From Opitutia bacterium UBA4506 (GTDB lineage Bacteria > Verrucomicrobiota > Verrucomicrobiia > Opitutales > Puniceicoccaceae): a stretch of DNA of 42,402 bases. The stretch spans positions 1 to 42,402 of the forward strand of contig DGMY01000071.1 in NCBI GenBank assembly GCA_002388665.1, in the 5' to 3' direction. Of the stretch, positions 1-8,537 are shown piece by piece (within the stretch, counting starts at the first letter, position 1; every line of letters begins with the position of its first letter). A program made the position numbers and the translations under genes. Under the pieces are notes generated by a model. The model was given only the letters and a program-made list of their open reading frames with translations, ran no database searches and had not been told where the DNA came from.

Positions 1-110
1 TCATGCTCCAAAACTACCACCGCTTACCGACCTCCGTCAATACTAATTTGTCTGATCTTGAAAATGCTTTACTGGCTTGATTTGATGGGGGATGGTGGCA
101 GTTTGGTTGC
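1..110 (+). other. Flank upstream of kdsA; possible end of a preceding gene
   Basis: Two plus-strand frames are open from the window edge and end here, one at a TGA at 78-80 and one at a TAA at 44-46. Either could be the last codons of an upstream gene, but the visible residues (about 14 to 26) are not recognisable. The stretch directly before kdsA is G/T-rich and has no clear Shine-Dalgarno at the usual spacing. Confidence 0.25.
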
Positions 111-956
111 ATGTGCAAAGAGGTTTATCTTTCTGATTCAGTTACTTTTTCAAACCGTGCTCCGCTGGTTCTTATGGCTGGGGTAAATGTACTAGAGTCT
201 AAGGACTTGGCATTTGAAGTTGCAGAGGAGATGGTCCGAGTCACTCGGCGGTTGGGTATTCCCTATGTCTTTAAGGCTTCTTTTGATAAGGCGAATCGTT
301 CTTCTATTCATTCTTTTCGAGGGCCTGGGCTTGAGAAAGGTTTGGAAATTTTGGCAGGGGTTAAGGAGAAGTTTGATGTTCCTGTGATTACCGACGTTCA
401 TGAGCCTTATCAGGCAAAACCGGTGTCTGAGGTTTGTGAGATTCTACAATTGCCGGCTTTCTTGTGCCGACAGACGGATCTGGTTGAGTCGTTGGCGCAA
501 AGTGGATCTGTGATCCAAGTGAAGAAGGGGCAGTTTCTAGCGCCAGATGATATGAGGCATATTTTGGCTAAGTTTGCTGAGTGCGGAAACGAACGAATCT
601 TACTATGTGAACGCGGAGTTTCCTTCGGTTATCATAACTTAGTAGTGGATATGCTGGGGTTTGGGGTCATGAAATCGCTTGGAGCACCAGTAGTATTTGA
701 TGTGACTCATTCACTTCAGGTTCCTGGTGGACGAGAGAGTTCTTCAGGAGGGCGAAGAGAAGCAGCTTTGCAGTTAGCGAAAGCTGGGGTTTCGCAGAAG
801 ATAGCGGGATTATTTCTCGAGGCGCATCCCGATCCAGATCGCGCTAAATGTGATGGCCCTAGCGCTTTACCATTGGCTCATTTCGAAGCCTTCATGGAAC
901 AAGTTGCCGCAGTGGATCGTTTGGTGAAGGGCCAGGCTGATCTGGACTTAGGATAA
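111..956 (+). CDS. kdsA: 2-dehydro-3-deoxyphosphooctonate aldolase (KDO-8-phosphate synthase)
   Basis: This cytoplasmic enzyme condenses phosphoenolpyruvate with arabinose 5-phosphate to give KDO 8-phosphate, the committed step to the inner-core sugar of lipopolysaccharide. The 281 residues match the family from end to end. NVLES is at 26-30, the FKASFDKANRSS substrate-binding segment near 55-66, ITDVHEP near 95-101, GGRR near 214-217 and CDGPSALPL near the C-terminus. The ATG at 111 puts Asn26 exactly where E. coli KdsA has its Asn26, which supports both the start and membership of the class that needs no metal (metal-dependent enzymes have Cys there). The gene stands alone in the window and converges on the TauE/SafE-like gene. 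Its base composition is visibly more A+T-rich than the genes between 5 and 20 kb. Confidence 0.97.
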   Translation: MCKEVYLSDSVTFSNRAPLVLMAGVNVLESKDLAFEVAEEMVRVTRRLGIPYVFKASFDKANRSSIHSFRGPGLEKGLEILAGVKEKFDVPVITDVHEPYQAKPVSEVCEILQLPAFLCRQTDLVESLAQSGSVIQVKKGQFLAPDDMRHILAKFAECGNERILLCERGVSFGYHNLVVDMLGFGVMKSLGAPVVFDVTHSLQVPGGRESSSGGRREAALQLAKAGVSQKIAGLFLEAHPDPDRAKCDGPSALPLAHFEAFMEQVAAVDRLVKGQADLDLG

Positions 957-1051
957 TTTCTGGAATTTCCCAAGGGATTCTCCTCTAGTCCTTAACAAAT
1001 AGATCAGACAAAAAATATATGACATCGCGGTCTTATTTTGGGCCGAATTGA

Positions 1052-1762
1052 TTAGAAGCAGAAGGGGCACTGTTCGGTGCCGTCGGAAAGAGGGGTAATT
1101 CCTGGGCCGGCGTAGAGTCGCCATGCGATCATCGCAGCTAGAATGAGTGCCATCGATCTTTGGATACGCTTCATCCAGATGGGTGAAATTCGAGTTTGGA
1201 TTCTGGCGTATTGTGTATGGGTGAGCCAAATTAAGGGGAGGGTACCGAGGGCGAAGGCGAAAAGAAATTGGGCGCCGTTGCTTGTTGAGCCGGTGGTGAG
1301 TGCTACTCCAACGACTAGGTAGAGAGGACCACAGGGGAGGAATGGGGTTACTATTCCCAGAAGTGCGCCAGCTAGAGTTCTCGGGAGTTTTCGAAACCTG
1401 AGGTTTAATTTGAAAAACCACTTGCTGACGAATCGGGGCTTGGGGATTCGTTTCTCAAGACCGAATGCTATCGCGACAAAAAATATGACCAAGGCCCATG
1501 GAAAATAGTGGAAACTGCTGGAGTTGAACCACGCAAAAGGGGCCGCACCAATGGCTCCCGCGACGGCGCCGAGAATTGTGTAGGCGAGTATACGGGCTCC
1601 ATGGTAGACCGAGGTCACCACGATTGGATTTGCTTTGTCGTTTGGCCCCTGAGGTAGGAATGCGCAAGCGAGAGGCCCACACATGCCTACGCAATGTACC
1701 GATGTTACGACACCTGCGAGGAATGCTGCAGTCGGGCCAGTAATGGATTGTGGATCGATCAT
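1052..1762 (-). CDS. TauE/SafE-like (DsbD_2-type) integral membrane protein
   Basis: The 236-residue protein has about six hydrophobic segments. Near the N-terminus, HCVGMCGP at residues 23-30 (Cys24 and Cys28) is the signature of the membrane family labelled sulfite exporter TauE/SafE or DsbD_2/UreH-like. Members often sit beside copper or cytochrome-oxidase assembly genes and are thought to move metals or reducing equivalents; no such gene is near here, so the substrate is unknown. The chain ends in CPFCF, a second Cys pair on the last five residues that might bind metal or be redox-active (inference). The gene starts 9 nt after the LptF/G-like stop and is probably the last gene of a three-gene operon. 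It has no clear ribosome binding site. Confidence 0.75.
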   Translation of the reverse strand: MIDPQSITGPTAAFLAGVVTSVHCVGMCGPLACAFLPQGPNDKANPIVVTSVYHGARILAYTILGAVAGAIGAAPFAWFNSSSFHYFPWALVIFFVAIAFGLEKRIPKPRFVSKWFFKLNLRFRKLPRTLAGALLGIVTPFLPCGPLYLVVGVALTTGSTSNGAQFLFAFALGTLPLIWLTHTQYARIQTRISPIWMKRIQRSMALILAAMIAWRLYAGPGITPLSDGTEQCPFCF

Positions 1763-1771
1763 AGCAAGCGA

Positions 1772-2866
1772 TCAGGCATTGCGACGATACATCCAAATCC
1801 CGCCTGCAGTGGCAATGGCAAATGGAGTCCAGGCTGCCAGTGTCGCGGGTAGGAAATCACGTTGTCCCGCCATGGTGAAGAGTGCTGTCAGTGCAAAGAA
1901 CGCTAGATACATCCAGATCGCTCGAAAAAATCCACCAGAGGCTCTGGAGCGCCCACTGCCCAGGGCGCAGGGTAGGGCGATCAGGACAACGACAAAGAAT
2001 TGGAAAGGAGTCGATAATATGGAGAGGTAGCGAGTTCGATAGGCGTCGATCTTCGGGTCTCCCTCTGCCCGTGATATCAGGTCGGCGAGTTGATTTAGGG
2101 AGAGGTCTTTAGGGCGCTGGCTAAAGCCGAACAGGACGGTCGGACTCATCTCACTTTCGTTGAGTTCCATCGAGTCAAATTGAATCTGGGAGGCCGGAAT
2201 ACCTGAGCCTCCGGGTAATTCCATTATTATTCCGTCCTCCAGGGTCCAATTGTTCTTGGATATCGAGTATGTGGCGCGTGCTGCTTCGTAGCGAACCCGG
2301 TCATCACCGCGAGGTAGTGATATGGATACTCCAAACGCTTCGTTGGACGAAATGCGATAGACCTCTGCGAACCAAATCTCGTCATTGGAGGGAAGGGCGA
2401 CAGCGAGGTCTTGGGTTGTCCCTCGAATGGTCTCACTTTGGTTGGCGAGATCTTGTTCTTTGACCTGTTCTTTAATGAGCCGGGACTGCTCGACCGATGA
2501 CGGAGCGAGAGAGCCATTCAGCCAGAGCAGGCCTAAGGCGAGAAGGGTTGCCGCGAGCCAGTGAGCCCGACTGAGGCGAAATAGACTTATTCCGGCGGCG
2601 CGAATGGCGACGATTTCTCCGTTTCGATGCAGTGTAGCGAGGGAGAACAGAAGAGACAGCAGGAAGCAAATCGGCAAAAGCGAAGGGAGGTAGCCTGGAA
2701 TGAGGAGAAAGAAGAACAGTAGCAGCTGGTCAAGCGGTGCCTTGCGCTCAAGGAATCCGGGCAGTTCGTTGTAGATTTCGCTGAGAAGCAGGAGTCCGAG
2801 AATTGCCCCTACTGCGAGGGTGAAAATTTTCAACCACTCGCGAAAAATGTAGATATCGATGCGCAA
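1772..2866 (-). CDS. LptF/LptG-family lipopolysaccharide export permease
   Basis: Inner-membrane subunit of the LptB2FG transporter that extracts lipopolysaccharide and feeds it to the Lpt bridge. The N-terminal half shows the family pattern: a first helix after RIDIYIFREW, a charged segment, a proline-rich helix pair and RNGEIVAIRAAGIS. A periplasmic beta-rich domain and three C-terminal helices follow. The reading frame stays open to 3058, but that extension would overlap the NamZ-like gene by about 180 bp and does not resemble the family. The first start giving a normal N-terminus is the TTG at 2866, 13 nt after the upstream stop, for 364 residues. Only one LptF/G paralogue is in the window; the functional pair needs two different subunits, so a second should lie elsewhere. 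LptF or LptG cannot be assigned by eye. Confidence 0.85.
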   Translation of the reverse strand: MRIDIYIFREWLKIFTLAVGAILGLLLLSEIYNELPGFLERKAPLDQLLLFFFLLIPGYLPSLLPICFLLSLLFSLATLHRNGEIVAIRAAGISLFRLSRAHWLAATLLALGLLWLNGSLAPSSVEQSRLIKEQVKEQDLANQSETIRGTTQDLAVALPSNDEIWFAEVYRISSNEAFGVSISLPRGDDRVRYEAARATYSISKNNWTLEDGIIMELPGGSGIPASQIQFDSMELNESEMSPTVLFGFSQRPKDLSLNQLADLISRAEGDPKIDAYRTRYLSILSTPFQFFVVVLIALPCALGSGRSRASGGFFRAIWMYLAFFALTALFTMAGQRDFLPATLAAWTPFAIATAGGIWMYRRNA

Positions 2867-2879
2867 GATCGGATCAAAT

Positions 2880-4175
2880 TTATTGGTAAATCCAATAGCG
2901 TTGGCTGAACTCTTGGAATGTATCGGATTCGAGTTCAAATTTCCGGAGGAAATAGGTGAGGTCGATGCGACTCCCCTGAGTTGAGATGGCATTCCACCAC
3001 TCGGTCGAGCCGACATGTTTATTGTAGAGAACCATTTGTGCGTCAGTGGCGCTCGCAAACGGATTGGGCGAATCCCATTTCGCGGCGAGTTTCATCATCT
3101 CGAAGCTTAGTTGAGTGGGACGGAGGACAGAATAGTCATCGACGATCACGTAAACACCCATCCCGGTATGGCGGTCGGGCAGTCGATAACTTTTCAGCTG
3201 ATAACTCAGTCCGGGGATCTTTAGTTTTTCGAGTTGAGCTTTGAGGGTTACGGGTGACATGCCCGGATAAGAAAGAAGGCGGAACGGAAAAGGAGTTCCG
3301 TATCCATGTTTGAATTTTCCGATCTGAGTTCCCAACCCTGTCATTGGATAACCGAGAACTGCGGAAAGGTCGGGAATAGCGGGAGAAGTGGGCACCCATC
3401 GTAGGCCGGTCTGTGGCCAGAGCATGCTGCGTTTCCATCCCTTCATTGGGACAATCTTCAAATCCCCTTCCATTCTAGTTTTCTGTGGCACTTCCAGCCA
3501 TCCTGGAACCTCCTTGAGCATCCGGGCCAGTTCCCCTACCGTGAGACCGTAAACATAGGGCATCCGATAGTCTCCAACGTAACTCATCCATCGGGTTTCC
3601 ATCATTGGTCCATCCACCTTGAGGCCACCGAGAGGGTTTGGACGGTCGAGAACAACAAATTCTTTTCCGTTTTCGAAACAGGCCTCCATGGCGAGTTTCA
3701 TGCAGCTGATGTAGGTATAGGAACGAACTCCCAGATCTTGTAAATCGACAACCAACGTATCGATTTTCGAGAGCATCTCTGGGGTGGGCTTGCGGTATTT
3801 TCCGTAGAGAGAGTAGACGGGAAGACCTGTTTTGGGGTCGATTTTGTCTAAGACGGGAACGTTTGCTTTTTCGTCGCCATAGACCCCGTGTTCCGGACCG
3901 AACAGCGCGACCAAGTCTACATTGGGCGCGCGATCGAGAACGCTGATAGTCGATTCACCCTGGCGATTCACCCCTGCCGGGTGGGTTAGGAGGCCGACTC
4001 GCTTTCCTTCCAAAAGGTCGAAGTTTCGCTGGGTAAGATTGTCGATTCCAAGAAAAATGGAACGAACGACCCTTGGTTTCGTAGTCGATGATGTTTGTCC
4101 ACTTGCAGCGAGTGGAGCGACAAAGATTACGCCAAAATAGAGTAGGCGTAGAGCGCGTTGGAGGACCGTCTTCAT
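2880..4175 (-). CDS. DUF1343 protein, NamZ-type exo-beta-N-acetylmuramidase
   Basis: The 431-residue protein starts with a signal peptide (charged MKTVLQRALRLL, hydrophobic core, AASG cleavage region near 23-26). The rest is a DUF1343 domain, the family whose characterised member NamZ removes terminal N-acetylmuramic acid from peptidoglycan fragments. Recognisable family blocks are GLLTHPAGVN (61-70), LFGPEHGVYG (91-100), VVDLQDLGVRSYTYI, FVVLDRPNPLGG and the TVGELARM segment. The first conserved Glu is in FGPEHG. The likely role is cell-wall recycling in the periplasm. The ATG at 4175 has an AGGAA about 9 nt upstream. It heads the operon with the LptF/G-like and TauE-like genes, linking wall turnover with LPS export. 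Confidence 0.9.
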   Translation of the reverse strand: MKTVLQRALRLLYFGVIFVAPLAASGQTSSTTKPRVVRSIFLGIDNLTQRNFDLLEGKRVGLLTHPAGVNRQGESTISVLDRAPNVDLVALFGPEHGVYGDEKANVPVLDKIDPKTGLPVYSLYGKYRKPTPEMLSKIDTLVVDLQDLGVRSYTYISCMKLAMEACFENGKEFVVLDRPNPLGGLKVDGPMMETRWMSYVGDYRMPYVYGLTVGELARMLKEVPGWLEVPQKTRMEGDLKIVPMKGWKRSMLWPQTGLRWVPTSPAIPDLSAVLGYPMTGLGTQIGKFKHGYGTPFPFRLLSYPGMSPVTLKAQLEKLKIPGLSYQLKSYRLPDRHTGMGVYVIVDDYSVLRPTQLSFEMMKLAAKWDSPNPFASATDAQMVLYNKHVGSTEWWNAISTQGSRIDLTYFLRKFELESDTFQEFSQRYWIYQ

Positions 4176-4259
4176 GAGTGTCCGTTCCTACTCGGGGATC
4201 GGGGGGATGACGAGGAGATTTTTTATTCCTTCGTTCATCTCCAGCCCCCCAGCTGAAAG

Positions 4260-4335
<76 letters not shown>

Positions 4336-4709
4336 TTTCCAAAAGTGGAAAAGAAGAGAGATGCCGAACCAATCGCGAGAGGTCAATGCAAAGGTTGAAA
4401 AAAATAGCAAAGCTGTAATCTAAAATAGATCAGATCAAAATAACTTTACGCAAAAACGGTTGGCGCGAGGCATTGGGGAAAAGAATGGACGGTGTGCTTG
4501 CGTTCCTTGGGGGACTGTGGTCATTTATGGACCTGAGACATTCCTGGGGCGTTCGGCCTTTCAACCGTTTCTTTCCTTACTCTATCAATACGGGAGCTCG
4601 AACCCGAGCGGGGGCTGTCAAGCCGCTCATCGGAAGACAAAGCCCGTGAGGAGAGCACCCACCTGGTTTTCGAAGGAAAGAACATCTTATCGGCGCATCT
4701 GGGTTTGTC
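4336..4709. other. 374-bp gap; AT-rich tract then GC-rich potentially structured segment
   Basis: No convincing gene was found. Positions 4396-4455 are strongly A/T-rich with promoter-like words (TTGAAA; TAATCT and TAAAAT near 4420). They are followed by 200+ bp of G+C-rich sequence containing a GCTCG-AACC-CGAGC hairpin near 4600 and a possible long-range closing helix (GGTTG near 4460 with CAACC near 4563). That pattern would fit a structured RNA on the plus strand. No hallmark of tmRNA, RNase P RNA or SRP RNA was recognised; a 6S-like RNA cannot be excluded. An 88-codon plus-strand frame here has no family resemblance and runs into the HD-GYP gene. Confidence 0.3.
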
Positions 4710-4727
4710 TCACCTTTTTGGGGTGAG
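4709..4727 (-). other. Stem-loop across the stop codon of the HD-GYP gene
   Basis: CTCACC and GGTGAG form a 6-bp stem with a seven-base loop spanning the last codons and the TGA. There is no T-run after it, so if it terminates or protects the transcript it does so by another route. Confidence 0.35.
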
Positions 4728-5858
4728 GCATGTGGTGACTCCGTTTTTGCTTTCTTCGAGGGCGATCCGCTCCCATGCCGCGGAGAATTGCTGTTCGACA
4801 CTGAGGAAGGCATCAGCGATGCAGGGGTCGAAATGGGTTCCGCTGTCATTGCGGATGATGGCTACTGCTTTTTCGTGAGAGAAGGGCTCTTTGTAGGGGC
4901 GTTTGGCGCGGAGGGCGTCATAGACATCGGCTAGGCCCATGATCCGTGCTGCCAGGGGGATATTGGTTCCGGCGAGGCCATCGGGGTACCCTGAACCGTC
5001 CCAGCGTTCGTGATGGGAGCGGGCGATTTCAATTCCCATGCGAAGAAACTCGTTGTGGGGATACTTCGCGTGAATTGTTTGAAGAGTTTCAGCACCGATT
5101 ACCGAGTGGCGTTTCATTATATCGAACTCTTGAGGGGTGAGCTTCCCCGGTTTGAGCAAGATCGCATCCTCGATTCCCACCTTCCCGATATCATGGAGAG
5201 GACTTGTTCGATAAATGTTTTCCAAAAATTCGTCGTCGATCTGATTAGAGTACGGTGAGTTTTCGCGGAGGGTCTCGGCGAGGATACTGCAAAAATTTTG
5301 AATCCTCTTCATGTGTTGGCCAGTTTCGTAGTCACGGGACTCCGACAGAGTGGCCATGGCGTAGATCAGAGCCAGTTGAGACTCTGAGATCTCCCGCGAT
5401 TTTTCCTCTACAAGAGTGCCGAGAGTATCGGCCTTGGCCTGTGTCATTTCCTGCAGTTTACGCAGTCGAAGGTGGGAAGTAATCCTGGCGTCTATCTCTT
5501 GGGCGTGGAATGGTTTCGTGAGAAAGTCGACGGCACCGCAGCGGAAGGCTCTGACCTTTTCAAGAGGCTCATTGAGGCCGCTGACGAAGATGACGGGAAC
5601 GTTTTGAAGGGAAGGGATTTTGTGTATTTGCTCGCAGATCTCATATCCGTCGAGCTCGGGCATAATCGCGTCGAGTAGAACAATATCTGGCTGTATCCCT
5701 TCAACGGAAGCGAGAGCTTCATCGCCTCGAAGAAATGGAAAAGGGGTATAGTTTTGCTCTTCGAGAATCTCGCAAATCATATCCAGATTCTCAGCGGAAT
5801 CGTCAACAACGAGAACTCTCGGGCGTGCCTTGGGGTAAGGGGGGGTGATTTCCTGCAC
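4710..5858 (-). CDS. Response regulator with HD-GYP domain (RpfG-type c-di-GMP phosphodiesterase)
   Basis: The 382-residue protein joins an N-terminal receiver domain (about 14-130: acidic pair D19/D20, phospho-acceptor D63, K115), a coiled linker (about 131-165) and a C-terminal HD-GYP domain. In the HD-GYP part, H182, HD at 222-223, H251, H282/H283 and D310 are the expected metal ligands, and GSGYPDG at 288-294 carries GYP. All look intact, so active hydrolysis of cyclic di-GMP under phosphorelay control is expected; the target process is unknown. No sensor kinase lies nearby. The start is a GTG at 5858, close to the first receiver strand, with no clear ribosome binding site. The 72-bp spacing to the fusion gene upstream leaves open whether they are co-transcribed. 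Confidence 0.93.
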   Translation of the reverse strand: MQEITPPYPKARPRVLVVDDSAENLDMICEILEEQNYTPFPFLRGDEALASVEGIQPDIVLLDAIMPELDGYEICEQIHKIPSLQNVPVIFVSGLNEPLEKVRAFRCGAVDFLTKPFHAQEIDARITSHLRLRKLQEMTQAKADTLGTLVEEKSREISESQLALIYAMATLSESRDYETGQHMKRIQNFCSILAETLRENSPYSNQIDDEFLENIYRTSPLHDIGKVGIEDAILLKPGKLTPQEFDIMKRHSVIGAETLQTIHAKYPHNEFLRMGIEIARSHHERWDGSGYPDGLAGTNIPLAARIMGLADVYDALRAKRPYKEPFSHEKAVAIIRNDSGTHFDPCIADAFLSVEQQFSAAWERIALEESKNGVTTCLTPKR

Positions 5859-5930
5859 GTTGATAATTAGGATTAAAATCGCAGTGCATTGCGACCTTTT
5901 TCGGGGTCCAGGGATGGAGAAAAGATCGGT

Positions 5931-8537
5931 TTAGGAGGGGTGAGGTTTGGTAAGGTTGATTGGGCGGCCACGCATCGCAGCGACCATGACCCTGAGGGTT
6001 TCTCGAGCTGACCACGGTTCATAGCCGTTGGCCCGATTCTCGGCTGCGATCTCAAAGGCCCGTTTCCACTGGGAAAAAACTGTACGGTAGGCGTTGAGGA
6101 GTGAGTGCTGCGGGTCGTAGATATGGGTCGGTTCCGACGTTAGTCCGTTGAATTCAAGGACCGTGAGGTTTTGGCCATTTCGAAGATCGAGATCGGACGG
6201 ACATTTCAAATCGAGCCGTCCGAAGCAAAGCCCCTCGGTGCCTTCGAATATGCGATTGACTGCGTCTATCAATTCTGGGGAGAGCAGGCCGGCGCCATCG
6301 AGAAATAGGCTGCCTCGGCAGTGTGAACCCAATTCTGCAAGCTCGATGACTTCTCCATTGGCTGGAATGGTCGCGAGTTGGGCCTTATGCTTTTCGCTAA
6401 AATAGGGGTAGGAGCATACTGCGCGATTATCGTTGAGGATAAGAGTGTCGAGAGTGGAGGTCCCGTCCCCGGTTACGGATGTATGGATTTTGCGGGTTAC
6501 TGAGGTGATTTTTCCGGTCGGCAGCGAAGGCAGTTTCTCGAAGAAGATGCCGTACTCGAGTCCGTGAATGAACTCTTGGACAAGGGGATCGCGGTCGGAC
6601 TGTTCAAGGGCGGCTAAAAGCTGTTCTTCGTTTCGGGCGATCATGACGCCATCGCCGCGCTCCCCGTAGTCGGGTTTGCAAACCAGGGGGAATGGCTGGG
6701 GGAGGGAATTTTGAAAATCCCGAACCTCATTCCTCCATTCTTTTTGTGAGCTGCCTTGGCTCAGTGAAATCGTTCGAGCGACCGTTCCGCGACCCTTCTC
6801 GAGGAGGGAATAGATCTGGCGCTTCGATTCGAAGGCGATCCCGCCCCCCTCTATTCCAGGGTTCACGGCGGTGAAAAGGGAGGGCTTACGATACCGGAAG
6901 CCTAGCCAAAGCACCCATACGACCACTGGCGGGTAGAAGATCCAGCGGGGCCAAAACTCCCAGCGTATTTTTCTCTTCCAAGCTCCGTAGAATATGCGTC
7001 TCCCCCGATGGGTCATGAGAGGTGCGACGACTCGGGTCAGGAGGAAAATGACAAAGATGAGACCGAGAAGGGCCGGAAGCGCCCAGTGTTCGAACTGAGC
7101 AATCAGATGGAGCAGGGGATTCCCGATCAGTCGAGCCAACCCCACGATCATTGGAGTCCATACAGCCGCAGCGATGACAAAATACAGGAGAAATTTCCCG
7201 ATATGACTACGAGTCATTCCCGCGGCAAAGTAGACTGCGAGTCGGCTCCCAGGGATGAAGCGCGTGGTGAAAATAACCATTGCCCCTCGGCGGTGGAACC
7301 ATTCCTGAGCGACTTTTAGACGCTCTTCGGTCAGTACCCAACGGAACGGAGGGTACTGAACTGCACGGGCTCCGAATAGTCGGCCGCCGAAAAATATGAT
7401 GAGATCGCCGACCACAATACCGGCGAAGCAGGCGATTGTGGCGACCGGAAAAGTCATGGTTCCGGCTGCTGAGAGGATCCCCGCGATGACGCAGGTAAGA
7501 TCCTCGCTGGCGAATGTGGCAAGGAACAATAGAAATGCGAGGAAGAGAAGACCTTGTCCCGATGCGGGAGTGCTCGGGTTTTGTGATTGGGCCTCCGCAG
7601 CTTGAAGGATACGGGCTGGGTCGGCGTCTTTCCGCGCCCGCGCAAGACCACTCTCGGTCCGGTGGACAAAACCGTTGATGTGGTCGGCGACCGCGCCGGC
7701 CTTTTTCACGAGCACAATATGGCCGCCCTTCAGGACGGTGTATTCGCTTTGGGGAATGATCCTTTGGTGTTCTTTGGCGGCGGCTAAGGGGACCAGAGCG
7801 TCTTGTGCCCCGTGGAGGATGAGAGTCGGTACTTCAACGCGAGAGAGAATGTCCCGGAGGGGGCGTTGATCGGCGTCATAGAAACTACGTGCGTAGTCGC
7901 TATTGAGGATCGCATTGTCGAGGTAGCCAAAGTGGGGGATCAGCTCTTCGATGGCGATGAAGAAGCCCAGCTGGAGGGAGTGGATGGCATGGTTGAGAGT
8001 ATAATTGCCGAGGAGCTCCTGTTCTTGAACGCCGATGGAAGACAGTAGAACGAGACTTTGGACACGGGAAGGATCCCGATCGAGAAGTCGGATGGCGGGC
8101 CCGCCACCCCGGCTATAGGCAACCACATGGACCGAAGGGATGTCCAAATAGTCGAGAAGCTGAATTAAATAGTCCGCGTCCGCCTTGAAGGAGCCATCGG
8201 ACACCTCTAACGTCGAATTCCCGTGGCCGGGTAGGTCCGGAGCGATTACCCGCAGATCGCTGGGGAATTCTTCCACGAGAGCATCGAAAACGGAAGTGCC
8301 GACTGGACTGCCATGAATGAGCAAAACCGGAATCCCGTCAGCGGACCCCTCGTCGATGTAGGAGATTTGAAGGGTTTGCCCCTGATCTTCTCCGTAGCCT
8401 ACGACCGCGAAGGTTTTTTGATCCGAATCGGGGATCGGAGAGACAGGATCGATCGAGCGTTTGAGGTGAGAGAGGCACAGGACTGCCAGATACAGGGCAA
8501 GGACTCCGAGGACCCATTTTTTGCGGCGCGATTTCAC
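5931..8537 (-). CDS. Three-part fusion: alpha/beta-hydrolase + DedA/VTT membrane domain + ATP-grasp ligase
   Basis: The 868-residue protein is continuous. After an N-terminal membrane anchor (about 8-25) comes an alpha/beta-hydrolase: HGSP oxyanion region near 75-78, Ser142 in AYSRGG, Asp246, His273. Residues about 328-510 form a DedA/SNARE-associated (VTT) membrane domain with the family's G-D...G-R..G segment (377-389) and RFIPGSR (426-432). Residues about 515-868, after one more hydrophobic stretch, are an ATP-grasp domain: Lys621 before a glycine-rich loop, QEF at 654-656, and RLDLK with LEFNG (about 774-797) as metal and substrate ligands. The GTG at 8537 overlaps the upstream stop as GTGA. 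The frame is open further upstream, but that part lies inside the NRDE gene. DedA proteins are implicated in lipid flipping and ATP-grasp enzymes in carboxylate-amine ligation. A lipid head-group-modifying machine is an inference, developed in the findings. Confidence 0.85.
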   Translation of the reverse strand: MKSRRKKWVLGVLALYLAVLCLSHLKRSIDPVSPIPDSDQKTFAVVGYGEDQGQTLQISYIDEGSADGIPVLLIHGSPVGTSVFDALVEEFPSDLRVIAPDLPGHGNSTLEVSDGSFKADADYLIQLLDYLDIPSVHVVAYSRGGGPAIRLLDRDPSRVQSLVLLSSIGVQEQELLGNYTLNHAIHSLQLGFFIAIEELIPHFGYLDNAILNSDYARSFYDADQRPLRDILSRVEVPTLILHGAQDALVPLAAAKEHQRIIPQSEYTVLKGGHIVLVKKAGAVADHINGFVHRTESGLARARKDADPARILQAAEAQSQNPSTPASGQGLLFLAFLLFLATFASEDLTCVIAGILSAAGTMTFPVATIACFAGIVVGDLIIFFGGRLFGARAVQYPPFRWVLTEERLKVAQEWFHRRGAMVIFTTRFIPGSRLAVYFAAGMTRSHIGKFLLYFVIAAAVWTPMIVGLARLIGNPLLHLIAQFEHWALPALLGLIFVIFLLTRVVAPLMTHRGRRIFYGAWKRKIRWEFWPRWIFYPPVVVWVLWLGFRYRKPSLFTAVNPGIEGGGIAFESKRQIYSLLEKGRGTVARTISLSQGSSQKEWRNEVRDFQNSLPQPFPLVCKPDYGERGDGVMIARNEEQLLAALEQSDRDPLVQEFIHGLEYGIFFEKLPSLPTGKITSVTRKIHTSVTGDGTSTLDTLILNDNRAVCSYPYFSEKHKAQLATIPANGEVIELAELGSHCRGSLFLDGAGLLSPELIDAVNRIFEGTEGLCFGRLDLKCPSDLDLRNGQNLTVLEFNGLTSEPTHIYDPQHSLLNAYRTVFSQWKRAFEIAAENRANGYEPWSARETLRVMVAAMRGRPINLTKPHPS

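Noticed and set aside
2867..3058. N-terminal extension of the LptF/G-like protein
   Set aside because: It overlaps the NamZ-like gene and lacks any permease similarity.
4595..4630. tRNA-like GGTTCGAGC on the minus strand
   Set aside because: The flanking bases do not form a T-stem, and no acceptor or anticodon arm is present.
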